Origin: Paracoccaceae bacterium | GTDB taxonomy: Bacteria > Pseudomonadota > Alphaproteobacteria > Rhodobacterales > Rhodobacteraceae | DNA length: 64,000 bases | Assembly (NCBI GenBank): GCA_002709405.1 | Contig: PAQV01000087.1 | Coordinates: 1-64,000 of the forward strand | Direction of reading: 5' to 3' | Part shown: piece by piece, positions 52,495-61,299 of the stretch | Layout: each line of letters starts with the position of its first letter | Position numbering within the stretch: position 1 is the first letter of the stretch | Translations under genes and position numbers: made by a program | Notes under the pieces: generated by a model | Seen by the model: the letters and a program-made list of their open reading frames with translations, nothing else | What the model was told of the DNA's origin: nothing | The model's database searches: none

Positions 52495-52577
52495 CCAAGA
52501 CAGGTTCTCCTCCTCCCTGAACCGGTCTTGCTTAAAAGGCGGCATCCTCCTCCTCCCTGGATGCCGCCTTTTCTTTT
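52495..52577 (+). ncRNA. CcsR/cuckoo-type small RNA with twin CCUCCUCCC loops
   Basis: Two hairpins follow each other. The first (52496-52530) pairs CAAGAC and GGTTC with GAACC and GTCTTG; the second (52534-52572) pairs AAAAGGCGGCATCC with GGATGCCGCCTTTT and is the terminator. Both expose the same 11-base loop TCCTCCTCCCT. Exposed anti-Shine-Dalgarno CUCCUCCC loops in two stem-loops are the hallmark of the Rhodobacter CcsR (cuckoo) small RNAs and the related rhizobial group, which take part in stress responses. Those often follow a DUF1127 gene; here the RNA follows parDE. The size, about 82 nt, is estimated from promoter and terminator. Confidence 0.83.
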
Positions 52578-52610
52578 GTCCTCACACGATTTTTGGCCCT
52601 GCGGCGGCGG

Positions 52611-53357
52611 TTACAACGCGTCTGCGAACGCGGCCACGACCCGAGCAAAGCTGTCGGGTTCTTGCAGGTGCGGGGCATGTCCCGACTTGGCGAAGACATG
52701 ACGCAGGGTTCGCGGCGCGGTGCGCGCCAGCCAGTCCGAGGCCGAGGCCGGGTACACCCGGCTTTGCGCGCCCGAACAGACCAGCCAGGGCAGGGCGATA
52801 TCCGCGACGGCCGCGCGCTTGTCCATGCCGACGAGGGCCTGCCAGGCGGCGCGCATGGTGTCGGCGTCCTGGGTCAGGATCATATCGCGGGCCATGGCGC
52901 GGGTGAAATGCGGGGCCTCCTGGCCACTGGCAAAGATCGAAGCCGCGATACCGTGGCTGGCCCCCTCCCAATCCGAGACAAGGCGCCGTTCGACCCGGGG
53001 CAGGCTGCCCTCGGACTGGCCCAGCAGGCCGTGCGGCCAGTCGGGGGCGGGGCGCAGGCGGGGGCTCATGTCGACGGTGATCAGCCCGGCCAGGTCCCCG
53101 GGCCCGTGACGATCAAGGCAATGCCACAGGGCCATGGCCCCCATCGACCAACCGACGGCCACGGCTCCGGGCAGGGCGGCCAGCGTCTCGGCGACACAGG
53201 CGGCCCAGTTGTCCGGGCTCGGCGGCAGGTGGCGGGCGCGGCCATGGCCGGGCAGGTCCGGCGCGGCGCAGGTCCGGTCGCCCAGCCGGCCGGCCAGGTC
53301 GTCAAAGACCGCCCCCGTCATCGTCCAGCCGTGCAAGAGGACGATGGGCCGTTTCAC
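52611..53357 (-). CDS. Alpha/beta hydrolase, 248 aa
   Basis: A small serine hydrolase. The oxyanion-hole motif LLHGWTMTG is at residues 7-15, the nucleophile in VGWSMGAMALWHCL near residue 75, and the histidine in KSGHAPHLQEP near the end; an acid lies in LPWLVCSGAQSRVYP region. It starts with GTG at 53357, overlapping the LivM-type permease stop (GTGA), so it is the last gene of the importer operon. It may hydrolyse an ester or amide that the importer brings in; BioH-like pimeloyl ester cleavage is another option. Confidence 0.87.
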   Translation of the reverse strand: MKRPIVLLHGWTMTGAVFDDLAGRLGDRTCAAPDLPGHGRARHLPPSPDNWAACVAETLAALPGAVAVGWSMGAMALWHCLDRHGPGDLAGLITVDMSPRLRPAPDWPHGLLGQSEGSLPRVERRLVSDWEGASHGIAASIFASGQEAPHFTRAMARDMILTQDADTMRAAWQALVGMDKRAAVADIALPWLVCSGAQSRVYPASASDWLARTAPRTLRHVFAKSGHAPHLQEPDSFARVVAAFADAL

Positions 53358-54412
53358 CCCGTCCGCCCGGCCCTCAGCCGGCCGACAATGCCGGTCGGGA
53401 AGAAATAGACGCTGAGGATGAACAGCACGCCCAGCCACATCAGCCAGCGGTCGGGATCCAGGAAATGCGGCAGGATGGGCAGGGCCGAGGTCGCCTCTTC
53501 GGCCACGCCCATCAGGTTCTGCAGGTAGTTCTGGGCCAGTACGAAGATCGTCGCCCCGATGACCGCGCCATACATTGTACCCATGCCCCCGATGACGACC
53601 ATCAGCAGGATATCCAGCATGATTTCGAACGACAGCGTGGTGTCCGGCCCGACATAGCGCAGCCAGATGGCGAACAGGCTGCCGGCAAGGGCAGCGACGG
53701 CGGCCGACAGGCAGGTGGCGGCGGTGCGGTACCAGACGACCTTGTAGCCGATCGCCTCGGCCCGGAACTCGTTTTCGCGGATGGCCTCCAGCACCCGGCC
53801 GAAGGGCGAATTGACGATGCGCAGCAGCAGCAGGAACAGCGCGCCCGAGCAGAAGAAGATCAGGTAATAGTTCAGGATCTTGCCGTTGATCTTCACGCCC
53901 GCGAACTCGCCCAGCCGATTGGCCGGGGTGAGGGCGCGGGGGATGGAATAGTTCAGGCCATCCTCGCCCCCCGTGATGGTCGAGAACTGCGACACCAGGA
54001 CGGCCACGGCCGAGGCCACGGCAAGGGTGATCATGGCAAAGAAAATCGCCCGGACACGCAGGCTGAACAGCCCGATCAGCACGGCCAGTACGCCCGCAGC
54101 GATGGCGCCCAGCGTGGTGCCCAGGATCATCGGGCCAAAGCCCCGGCCCAGGTGGTCCGAGGCCAGGGCCACGCCGTAAGCGCCCAGCCCGAAGAACATG
54201 GTGTGGGCAAAGCTGACGATGCCGGTATAGCCCAGCAGCAGGTCGTAGCTGGCCACCAGCACGATGAAGATGCAGATCCGCGCGGCGGTTTCCAGTGACC
54301 GGACCCCGGGAAAGAGGAACGGCGCCAGGGCCAGGCAGACCAGGATGGCCAGCAGGATGATCGTCAGCACGACCGAGTTCGGCTTGTCGCCGGAGAGCAA
54401 TTTGACCAGCAT
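53354..54412 (-). CDS. livM: ABC importer permease, LivM type, 352 aa
   Basis: A hydrophobic amino-acid transport permease with about ten membrane spans. ICIFIVLVASYDLLLGYTGI and VSFAHTMFFGLGAYGVALAS at the N-terminus and GGMGTMYGAVIGATIFVLAQ near the C-terminus are typical LivM signatures. A conserved cytoplasmic ENEFRAEAIGYKVVWYRTAA segment contacts the ATPase. The stop overlaps the hydrolase start. It lies 1 base after the LivH-type gene. Confidence 0.93.
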   Translation of the reverse strand: MLVKLLSGDKPNSVVLTIILLAILVCLALAPFLFPGVRSLETAARICIFIVLVASYDLLLGYTGIVSFAHTMFFGLGAYGVALASDHLGRGFGPMILGTTLGAIAAGVLAVLIGLFSLRVRAIFFAMITLAVASAVAVLVSQFSTITGGEDGLNYSIPRALTPANRLGEFAGVKINGKILNYYLIFFCSGALFLLLLRIVNSPFGRVLEAIRENEFRAEAIGYKVVWYRTAATCLSAAVAALAGSLFAIWLRYVGPDTTLSFEIMLDILLMVVIGGMGTMYGAVIGATIFVLAQNYLQNLMGVAEEATSALPILPHFLDPDRWLMWLGVLFILSVYFFPTGIVGRLRAGRTG

Positions 54413-54413
54413 C

Positions 54414-55445
54414 TTACTTCGCCTTCACCACGGGCAGCATTCCCTGCGGCCGCCACATCAGAACCGCTGTCATCAGCGCAATGTTGGAAATCAGGGCCAG
54501 CTTGGGTTCCAGGAAGGCCACGTAGTTCTGCAGAAGGCCCACAAGCAGGGCGCCGATGAATGCGCCCTCGACCGAGCCGAGCCCGCCGATGATCACCACG
54601 ATGAAGACGAGGATCATCATCTCTTCGCCCATGCCCGCCGTGATGACCTCTTGGTAGAGGCCCCACATGACCCCGCCGAGGCCCGCCAGCGCCGATCCGG
54701 CGATGAACACGCCGATGAAGACCATGCGCAGGCGATAGCCCAGGGCCTCGACCATTTCGCCATTGGCCACGCCCGCGCGCACGATCAGGCCGATCTTGGT
54801 GCGCAGCAGCACCATGCGCATGGCGACGAACAGGATCAGGCCGATGACCACGGCCAGCAGCCGGTACTTTTCCACTGCCGCTCCGGCGAAGGTGACGGCG
54901 CCCTTCAGCATCTCGGGCCGGGTAAGGAAGATCTCCTCGGGGCCCCAGACCAGGTGGATCAGCTGTTCGATGACGATCAGCCCGCCGACGGTGACAAGGA
55001 TCTGTTTCAGGTGCGCGCCGTAGACGGGCCGCACGATGATGCGCTCGAACCCCCAGCCCAATGCGCCGGTCACGGCGATGGCGGCGAAGACGGCCAGCAG
55101 GACGGCGATGACGTTCAACACCAGCGACGGCGCCCCGGTCCATCCCGACAGGGCCAGCAGGACTGATATGCCCACGTAGGCACCGACGGAAATGAACGCT
55201 CCGTGGCCGAAGTTGATGACATCCATCAGGCCGAAAACCAGGGTCAGGCCGGACGCCATGATGAAGATCATCATGCCCATGGCCAGGCCCGACACGGTCA
55301 GGGTCAGCCAGGACGAGGTCGTGCCGATGGCGAAGAAGCCCAGCACCACGAGAACGGGCACCAGCAGGAAGGGCGCGGCCTTTTCAAGCCGGTCCGACAG
55401 GCTGAGCGCCGCGAAGGTCGGGTTGTGATCGGGAGCGGCGGACAT
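54414..55445 (-). CDS. livH: ABC importer permease, LivH type, 343 aa
   Basis: The second permease of this importer. A leading 25-35 residue cytoplasmic stretch is followed by membrane helices; VFGLMDVINFGHGAFISVGA is the strongly conserved LivH motif, and IIGGLGSVEGAFIGALLVGL the conserved C-terminal one. A slightly longer N-terminus than in LivH of E. coli is seen. It overlaps the LivF start by one base. Confidence 0.93.
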   Translation of the reverse strand: MSAAPDHNPTFAALSLSDRLEKAAPFLLVPVLVVLGFFAIGTTSSWLTLTVSGLAMGMMIFIMASGLTLVFGLMDVINFGHGAFISVGAYVGISVLLALSGWTGAPSLVLNVIAVLLAVFAAIAVTGALGWGFERIIVRPVYGAHLKQILVTVGGLIVIEQLIHLVWGPEEIFLTRPEMLKGAVTFAGAAVEKYRLLAVVIGLILFVAMRMVLLRTKIGLIVRAGVANGEMVEALGYRLRMVFIGVFIAGSALAGLGGVMWGLYQEVITAGMGEEMMILVFIVVIIGGLGSVEGAFIGALLVGLLQNYVAFLEPKLALISNIALMTAVLMWRPQGMLPVVKAK

Positions 55446-56167
55446 CAGTGGGACTCCATGCTCAGGCCCATCAGGCGTTCCTGAAGGGCGGCGTCGGTGG
55501 CCAGTTGCGCCATTTCGCCGGTCCAGACGATGGCACCGTTTTCCATGACGGCCACCGTGTCCCCAAGCGCCTTGGCGACCGAGAAGTTCTGTTCGACCAG
55601 CAGGATCGACGCGCCCTGGCGTTTCAGTTCGCGCAGCGCGCCGGCCATGGTCGAGATGATCGCCGGGGCCAGGCCCTTGGTCGGTTCGTCGATCAGGTAG
55701 AGCTTGCGCTCCTCGGCCATGGCACGCGCGATCGACAGCATCTGTTTCTGCCCGCCCGACAGGGTGCCGGCGGGCGAATTCCAGAAGGTTTTCAAGGGCG
55801 GAAAGACCGAGAACAGCCAGTCCAGCCGGGCCTTGTCCAGCGGGCCGGACACGGCGGCCAGGACCATGTTCTCCTCGACGGTGAGGTCTCCGAAGATACC
55901 CATGTCTTCGGGGACAAAGCCGATGCCCGCGCGGGCGCGCATGGGCACGGGCAGGGCGGTGATGTCGCTGCCATCGAAGGTGATGGACCCGGACTTGGCC
56001 GCCCAGTGGCCGATGATCGTGCGCAGTGTCGTGGTCTTGCCGACCCCGTTGCGGCCCAGCAGCATGGTCACCCCGCCGCGCGGCACGTCAAGGTCGACGC
56101 CCTGCAGGATGTGGTATTGGGCGATGTCGGTATGCACGGCCCGAAGCGACAGGATGGGATCAGACAT
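55445..56167 (-). CDS. livF: ABC importer ATPase, LivF type, 240 aa
   Basis: Walker A LGRNGVGKTTTLRTIIG (residues 33-49), signature LSGGQKQMLSIARAMAEE, Walker B LYLIDEPTKGLAP and the switch region LLVEQNFSVAKALGD are all present in the order known for LivF. It works as a heterodimer with LivG. The start overlaps the LivG stop by 8 bases. Confidence 0.94.
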   Translation of the reverse strand: MSDPILSLRAVHTDIAQYHILQGVDLDVPRGGVTMLLGRNGVGKTTTLRTIIGHWAAKSGSITFDGSDITALPVPMRARAGIGFVPEDMGIFGDLTVEENMVLAAVSGPLDKARLDWLFSVFPPLKTFWNSPAGTLSGGQKQMLSIARAMAEERKLYLIDEPTKGLAPAIISTMAGALRELKRQGASILLVEQNFSVAKALGDTVAVMENGAIVWTGEMAQLATDAALQERLMGLSMESH

Positions 56168-56924
56168 CGGTCAGCTCCTTGCCCATGTAGGCCTCTTGCA
56201 CGATGTCCGAGGCCATGACTTCCGCCGGGGGGCCATCGGCGGCCAGCGCGCCGTTGTGCAGCACGATGATCCGGTCGGCCAGCGTGCGGATCACGTCCAT
56301 CTTGTGTTCGACCAGCAGGATGGTGCGGTCGGTGTCGTGTTTCAGCTCGGCGATCAGGTCCAGCACGACGGGCGCTTCGTCGGCGCTCATGCCCGCGGTG
56401 GGTTCGTCGAACATGTAGACCTGCGGATCGAGCGCGATCAGCAGGGCGACCTCCAGCTTGCGCTGGTTGCCGTGGCTGAGTTCGCTGACCTTCTGGTCCT
56501 TCAGCCTGTCCAGCTTGACGCGCTCCAGCACGGCCATGGCGGCCACGGTCAGCTCGGTATGGCTGGAGGCCATGGAGAACAGCGAAAAGCCCTTGTGCTG
56601 GTGGGCCTGGATCACCAGCCGCACGTTTTCCAGCACGCTGAGGTCGGGAAACAGGTTGGTCAGCTGGAACGCCCGGCCCAGCCCCTTGCGGCAGCGGTCG
56701 GCCACGCCCAGGCGGGTGATATCCTCTCCCATCAGGGATACGGTCCCGGATGTGACCGGGATCTGGCCGGAAATCAGGTTGAAATAGGTGGTCTTGCCAG
56801 CGCCGTTGGGGCCGACAATGGCGGTCAGCTCACCGGCGTGGAAGGCGCACGACACGGCATCCACCGCCACGTGTCCACCGAACCGCACGGTCAGACCGTC
56901 AGTTTCCAGAAGCGTCTGGGTCAA
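56160..56924 (-). CDS. livG: ABC importer ATPase, LivG type, 254 aa
   Basis: Walker A GPNGAGKTTYFNLISG, signature ELSHGNQRKLEVALLIAL, Walker B VYMFDEPTAGMSADEAP and VEHKMDVIRTLADRI are visible; the LivG-specific insert is present. The first codon is TTG (56922-56924), preceded by GAAAGG; no ATG offers a better N-terminus. The long gap to the binding-protein gene upstream contains a strong hairpin. Confidence 0.92.
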   Translation of the reverse strand: MTQTLLETDGLTVRFGGHVAVDAVSCAFHAGELTAIVGPNGAGKTTYFNLISGQIPVTSGTVSLMGEDITRLGVADRCRKGLGRAFQLTNLFPDLSVLENVRLVIQAHQHKGFSLFSMASSHTELTVAAMAVLERVKLDRLKDQKVSELSHGNQRKLEVALLIALDPQVYMFDEPTAGMSADEAPVVLDLIAELKHDTDRTILLVEHKMDVIRTLADRIIVLHNGALAADGPPAEVMASDIVQEAYMGKELTDV

Positions 56925-57020
56925 GGGATTGCCTTTCTCGGGCCGTCAGGGGGGCCATTCTCGGGCGAGGGTCGGGACGAGGCCAAAACGGGCCCCGGGT
57001 CTTGGGTATTGCCGGTCTTT

Positions 57021-57052
57021 GGATCGGGGCGCACAGCCGCGCGCCCCGATCC
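57021..57052 (-). terminator. Hairpin between binding-protein and LivG genes
   Basis: GGATCGGGGCGC and GCGCCCCGATCC form a perfect 12-bp stem with an 8-base loop between the binding-protein stop and the livG start. There is no clear U-run; it is probably an attenuator or RNA-stabilising element that favours the binding protein. Confidence 0.75.
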
Positions 57053-57078
57053 GGGACAAGGACAGGGACGGGCCGCGA

Positions 57079-58251
57079 TCAGTCGCGGACCGGAATGTCC
57101 ATCTCGTCGATGCCGATCTCGCGGACCAGGACGGGCACACCGTAATCCTTGCCCTCCTGGATCTCGGTCACGAAGTGGTACATCGGCTGCATGGCCTGGT
57201 GGTCTTCGGGCCGGAAGACCATGGTGCCTTTGGGCGTGGGGAACTCCATGCCTTCCATCGCCTCGATCAGGGCGAAGGTGTCATCGGCGCCCCCGGCCTT
57301 CTTGATGGCCTCGACCACGGCGATGCCCGCCGCCATGCCACCCGCGGTGAAGAAATCGGGCGGGGTGCCGAAGCGCTCCATGTGCTGGGCGACCAGCCAG
57401 TCGTTCACGTCGTTCTTGGGGATCTCGTAGTAGTAATACGTGGCCCCTTCCATGCCCGGCAGTTCCTTGTAGGCCGTCAGGGCCGCCAGGATGTTGCCGC
57501 CCGTGGCGATTTCGATGCCGAAGCGCGAGGGGTCCATGGCGTTGATCTTGCCCATCGGGTTGCCGCCACCGGCCCAGATGATGAACAGTTTCTTTTCGCC
57601 CTCGATGTCACCCATGGCCTGGAAGATCCGTTCCGCCGCGGCGGTGAAATCGGTGGTGTCGGTGGGCACGTATTCTTCATGCGCCAGGGTCGCGCCGGTG
57701 GCTTCCAGGGCCTCCTTGAACGCCGCCACCCCGTCGCGGCCGAAGGCGTAATCCTGGGCCAGGGTTGCAACGGTCACGCCTTCTCCGCCCAGGGCCACGG
57801 CATTGGCGATGGCATCCTGGGACGAGTTGCGCCCGGTGCGGAAGATGAACTGGTTGCGGTTCTCGCCGGTGATGGAATCGGCCACGGCCGGCTCGACGAT
57901 CAGGATGCGCTCGTATTCCTCGGCCACGGGCAGCATGGCCAGCGCCACGCCCGAGGACACCGGACCCACCGCGATATGCGCGTCATCGTCGCCATAGGCC
58001 TCGGCCAGCAGGGCCTTGCCGATGTCGGGCTTCAGCTGGGTGTCCTTCTCGATGACGGTGATCGGGTCTCCGTTGATCTCCATCGTGCCATCGGACGCGT
58101 ATTCAAGGCCCATCATCAGGCCGACATGCGATTGCGCGGCATAGGCTTCGAAGGGGCCGGTCTTGCCATAGACATGGGCGATGCGGATTTCGGCGGCCAG
58201 CGGCGAGGCGGCCAGAAATGCCGCCAGGCCCAGGGCGAGCGTGCGTTTCAT
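57079..58251 (-). CDS. ABC importer substrate-binding protein, branched-chain amino acid class, 390 aa
   Basis: A LivJ-like periplasmic binding protein with a Sec signal peptide (MKRTLALGLAAFLAASPLAA, cleavage after AAE near residue 20). IRIAHVYGKTGPFEAYAAQS starts the mature fold, and IAVGPVSSGVALAMLPVAEE and FTAAAERIFQAMGD are family regions. ATG 58251 is preferred to an ATG eight codons upstream because the signal begins here and GGAGG precedes it. Ligands of this class include branched-chain amino acids, amides and aromatic acids. Confidence 0.93.
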   Translation of the reverse strand: MKRTLALGLAAFLAASPLAAEIRIAHVYGKTGPFEAYAAQSHVGLMMGLEYASDGTMEINGDPITVIEKDTQLKPDIGKALLAEAYGDDDAHIAVGPVSSGVALAMLPVAEEYERILIVEPAVADSITGENRNQFIFRTGRNSSQDAIANAVALGGEGVTVATLAQDYAFGRDGVAAFKEALEATGATLAHEEYVPTDTTDFTAAAERIFQAMGDIEGEKKLFIIWAGGGNPMGKINAMDPSRFGIEIATGGNILAALTAYKELPGMEGATYYYYEIPKNDVNDWLVAQHMERFGTPPDFFTAGGMAAGIAVVEAIKKAGGADDTFALIEAMEGMEFPTPKGTMVFRPEDHQAMQPMYHFVTEIQEGKDYGVPVLVREIGIDEMDIPVRD

Positions 58252-58505
58252 GTGATTGATCCTCCCGATTATCACTCCCGGACAGATGAAACATGAATCA
58301 ATATTCAGGTCAATTCCGGAGTGAGCTTTCCCACCGTCACCCGACCATAGCCGGCCGCCTTTGACGCCCAGGTGACACTTGGCAGACGGGGCAGGACGTC
58401 AGGGCATCTTTCGGCGCTTTCCGACCGGTCGGGCCATTGCGGCATTTTCCACGGGCGGGACACTCTGTAGAGGTATGGCAAGACGCAACAACGGGATGAC
58501 ACGCC

Positions 58506-59240
58506 ATGAGCCTTCGGATGACCGACACCTTCATCAAGCCGATGCACCCCGAGGGCATCCGGTTCGTGGCCATCTTCGGGGCCATCACGCTGGGCTTGTG
58601 GCTGGTGTCGGATTTCCTGGCGCTGATCGGGCTGGGGCTGACGGTCTGGTGCTACTACTTCTTCCGTGATCCCGAGCGGGTGCCGCCCGCCCGGGACGGG
58701 CTGGTGATCAGCCCCGCCGATGGCATCGTGTCGATCATCGAACCGGCCGTGCCCCCGGCCGAGCTGGGCATGGATGCCACGCCCCGCACGCGGGTCAGCA
58801 TCTTCATGTCGGTGTTCAACTGCCACGTGAACCGCGTGCCCGTGGCCGGAGAGGTCACGGCCATCGCCTATCACCCGGGCAAGTTCTTCAATGCCTCGCT
58901 GGACAAGGCCAGCGCCGAGAACGAGCGCAACAGCCTGCGGGTGCGCATGGACTGCGGGCGCGAACTGGCGGTGGTGCAGATCGCCGGCCTGGTGGCCCGG
59001 CGCATCGTCTGTTTCATCGAGGAAGGCGCGCGGATGTCGGCCGGAGAGCGCTTTGGCCTGATCCGGTTCGGCTCGCGCCTGGACGTCTACCTGCCCGAGG
59101 GCACCGAGCCGCTGGTCAGCGTCGGCCAGACCATGGTCGCCGGGGAAACCGTGCTGGCCGAGTTGCCGGCGGTGCCGCAGCCAGAGCCTCAGCCGGAGAC
59201 AGGGACCGACCCGGCCGGAGTACCCGGGGCGCAGGCGTGA
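58506..59240 (+). CDS. psd: Phosphatidylserine decarboxylase, 244 aa
   Basis: Converts phosphatidylserine to phosphatidylethanolamine. The short PSD type with one or two N-terminal membrane segments ([20 protein letters not shown]) is seen. [20 protein letters not shown] is the conserved lipid-binding motif, and [13 protein letters not shown] near residue 205 holds the Gly-Ser self-cleavage site that makes the pyruvoyl cofactor. The C-terminal tail of about 25 residues is rich in proline. The next gene starts at the stop (TGATG), which gives the order psd-pssA. Confidence 0.93.
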   Translation: MSLRMTDTFIKPMHPEGIRFVAIFGAITLGLWLVSDFLALIGLGLTVWCYYFFRDPERVPPARDGLVISPADGIVSIIEPAVPPAELGMDATPRTRVSIFMSVFNCHVNRVPVAGEVTAIAYHPGKFFNASLDKASAENERNSLRVRMDCGRELAVVQIAGLVARRIVCFIEEGARMSAGERFGLIRFGSRLDVYLPEGTEPLVSVGQTMVAGETVLAELPAVPQPEPQPETGTDPAGVPGAQA

Positions 59241-59995
59241 TGTCGGGACCGTCCACGCCTCCTCCGCCACCGGAGCTGTCGATCACGCAGCTTCTGCCGA
59301 ACATGCTGACCATCGCGGCCGTCTGTGCCGGGGTCTCGGCGATCCGGTTCGGGGTGCACGGCAACTACGTGCTGGCCGTGCAACTGATCCTGGCCGCCGC
59401 CGTGCTGGACGGGCTGGACGGGCGGCTGGCCCGGGCGCTGGACAGCCAAAGCAAGGTCGGGGCGGAACTGGATTCCCTGGCCGATTTCGTCAACTTCGGA
59501 GTCGCCCCGCCGCTGGTCGTGTATTTCTGGGGATTGCAGTCGATGCCCAATATCGGCTGGCTGGCGGTGCTGGTCTTTGCCGTCTGTTGCGTGGTCCGGC
59601 TGGCCCGGTTCAACGTCGCCAGCAATTCCGAAAGCGCGCCCGCCGACAACCGGTTCTTCACCGGCATCCCGTCGCCCGCCGGGGCGCTGCTGGTGATGCT
59701 GCCGCTTTACCTGTCCTTTGCCGTGGCCGACCAGCGGATCCTGCCCAGCTGGATGATCTGCCTTTACATGGCCGTGATCGGCGCCCTGATGATCAGCAAG
59801 ATTCCGACCTGGTCCTTCAAGGCCCAGAAGATCCCCCGTGAACGTGTGCGCTATTTTTTCGTCGGTTTCGCGCTGCTCGGCGCTGCTTTGCTGACGTTCA
59901 CGTGGGTGTCATTGGCGATGCTTTGCGTTGCCTACGTGGCCATTGTTATCGTCGCATTGGTTAACGAGAAACGCCGGAAGACCCAGGAGGACTGA
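59240..59995 (+). CDS. pssA: CDP-diacylglycerol-serine O-phosphatidyltransferase, 251 aa
   Basis: Makes phosphatidylserine from CDP-diacylglycerol and serine. The CDP-alcohol phosphotransferase motif is complete: LDGLDGRLARALDSQSKVGA and ELDSLADFVNFG (D-G..A-R...G...D...D, near residues 54-80). Several membrane segments follow. GTG 59237 precedes the ATG by one codon and could also serve. It works with psd and pmtA in one lipid pathway. Confidence 0.94.
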   Translation: MSGPSTPPPPPELSITQLLPNMLTIAAVCAGVSAIRFGVHGNYVLAVQLILAAAVLDGLDGRLARALDSQSKVGAELDSLADFVNFGVAPPLVVYFWGLQSMPNIGWLAVLVFAVCCVVRLARFNVASNSESAPADNRFFTGIPSPAGALLVMLPLYLSFAVADQRILPSWMICLYMAVIGALMISKIPTWSFKAQKIPRERVRYFFVGFALLGAALLTFTWVSLAMLCVAYVAIVIVALVNEKRRKTQED

Positions 59996-59999
59996 TTTC

Positions 60000-60614
60000 G
60001 TGGACATCGAAGCCGTCGGCACCGCCTATGCAAGGTGGGCGCCGGTTTATGACCAGACGTTCGGAGCCGTGACGCAAGCAGGGCGAAAGGGGGCCGTGGG
60101 GCTGATCAACGACGGGGCGGGTTCTGTCCTGGAAGTGGGGGTCGGCACCGGGCTGGCCCTGGAACATTACGCGCCGCACCTGAAGGTGACGGGCGTGGAT
60201 TTCAGCGAAGACATGTTGGACAAGGCCCGCACCCGGGTGACCGAGAAGGGCCTGGCCCATGTAGAGGCCCTGCGCCAGATGGATGCCCGGGCGATGGATT
60301 TTCCCGACGGTCATTTCGACAGCGTGGCCGCGATGCATGTGCTGTCGGTTGTGCCCGAGCCGGAACAGGTGATGTCGGAAATCGCCCGGGTCTGCAAACC
60401 TGGCGGCAAGGTTGTGATCACAAACCATTTCCAGCGCGACACCGGCGCCCTGGCCGCCATCGAAAAGGTCGCGGCGCCTTTGTCGAACCTGTTGGGATGG
60501 CATTCCGATTTCGCGATCGAGCGTGTCTTGCAGGATGACCGGCTGGTCGTCGAGCACCGGCGCAGCCTGCCGCCCATGGGCATGATGACCCTGCTGGTCC
60601 TGCGCAAGATCTGA
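60000..60614 (+). CDS. pmtA: Phosphatidylethanolamine N-methyltransferase, 204 aa
   Basis: A SAM-dependent methyltransferase with motif I VLEVGVGTGLALEHYAPHLK (residues 41-60) followed by VTGVDFSEDMLDKARTRV, which matches Rhodobacter PmtA-type enzymes. It should methylate phosphatidylethanolamine three times to phosphatidylcholine. The start is GTG 60000, with AGGAGG ten bases before it; earlier in-frame codons lie within pssA. A hairpin follows the stop. Confidence 0.93.
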   Translation: MDIEAVGTAYARWAPVYDQTFGAVTQAGRKGAVGLINDGAGSVLEVGVGTGLALEHYAPHLKVTGVDFSEDMLDKARTRVTEKGLAHVEALRQMDARAMDFPDGHFDSVAAMHVLSVVPEPEQVMSEIARVCKPGGKVVITNHFQRDTGALAAIEKVAAPLSNLLGWHSDFAIERVLQDDRLVVEHRRSLPPMGMMTLLVLRKI

Positions 60615-60629
60615 CCGTCACTCGGGCAC

Positions 60630-60650
60630 CCGGGGGGCTTGTCCCCCCGG
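60630..60650 (+). terminator. Hairpin after pmtA
   Basis: CCGGGGGG and CCCCCCGG form an 8-bp stem with a CTTGT loop between the convergent pmtA and lipoprotein genes. There is no long U-run, so termination strength is uncertain. Confidence 0.65.
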
Positions 60651-60679
60651 TTGATCCCCCTTGGGTTGGGCCGCGTCGA

Positions 60680-61285
60680 TTAGCGGATGCCAGAATTCGC
60701 GATCTCGGCCCCAAGCCGGGTGACAACGCGGCTCATCGCGGCCGAAACGGCGGTGAAATCGACCGCCCCGTCTTCGGTCTGGGGCAGGGGTTCGGTCAGC
60801 ACGCTGCGGCCCATGCGCACGACGCTGTCGTCGACCGGGTTCAGCACGGTCCAGCGCGCATCCAGAACCACCCCGCCATCCGAGCGGGCCTCGAACCCGT
60901 TGACCTGGACGACGACCTGGTAGCGCAGGGTGTCCGAGGTGGTCCACGGGTACAGATGGATCCGGTCGGTGCCCAGTTGCTGGGACAGGGATTCCCCCAG
61001 CACCATCTGGAAATTGCTGGTCAGGTTGCCGCCCCAGCGGTTCAGGTTGTCCACCTGCAGGGTCGTCGGCCCGTCGCGGGTGACGATTTCGGCCCGCTCC
61101 AGGTATTCCGGCATGGTGACCGGCCCGACCCCCAGGCTGACGCCGTTGCGCCGGGTCGTCGTGGTCTGGGCCACGGCGGCAGAGGGCGTGGCCCCGGGCG
61201 ACAGGACAAAGAAGCTGGACGGCTGGCCGGAACAGGCGGCCAGGCCAAGCACGAGGGGCAACAACAGGACTTTGCGTAAGGTCAT
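60680..61285 (-). CDS. ABC-type transport auxiliary lipoprotein (PqiC/DUF330 family), 201 aa
   Basis: The N-terminus MTLRKVLLLPLVLGLAACSG has a lipobox with the lipidated cysteine at C18. The mature part (VSLGVGPVTMPEYLERAEIV, LNRWGGNLTSNFQMVLGESL) is the PqiC/YmbA type. Such lipoproteins are outer-membrane partners of MCE-domain lipid transporters. It ends the Mla-like operon, 14 bases after the MCE gene. Confidence 0.9.
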   Translation of the reverse strand: MTLRKVLLLPLVLGLAACSGQPSSFFVLSPGATPSAAVAQTTTTRRNGVSLGVGPVTMPEYLERAEIVTRDGPTTLQVDNLNRWGGNLTSNFQMVLGESLSQQLGTDRIHLYPWTTSDTLRYQVVVQVNGFEARSDGGVVLDARWTVLNPVDDSVVRMGRSVLTEPLPQTEDGAVDFTAVSAAMSRVVTRLGAEIANSGIR

Positions 61286-61299
61286 GGCTTTGTCCTGCC

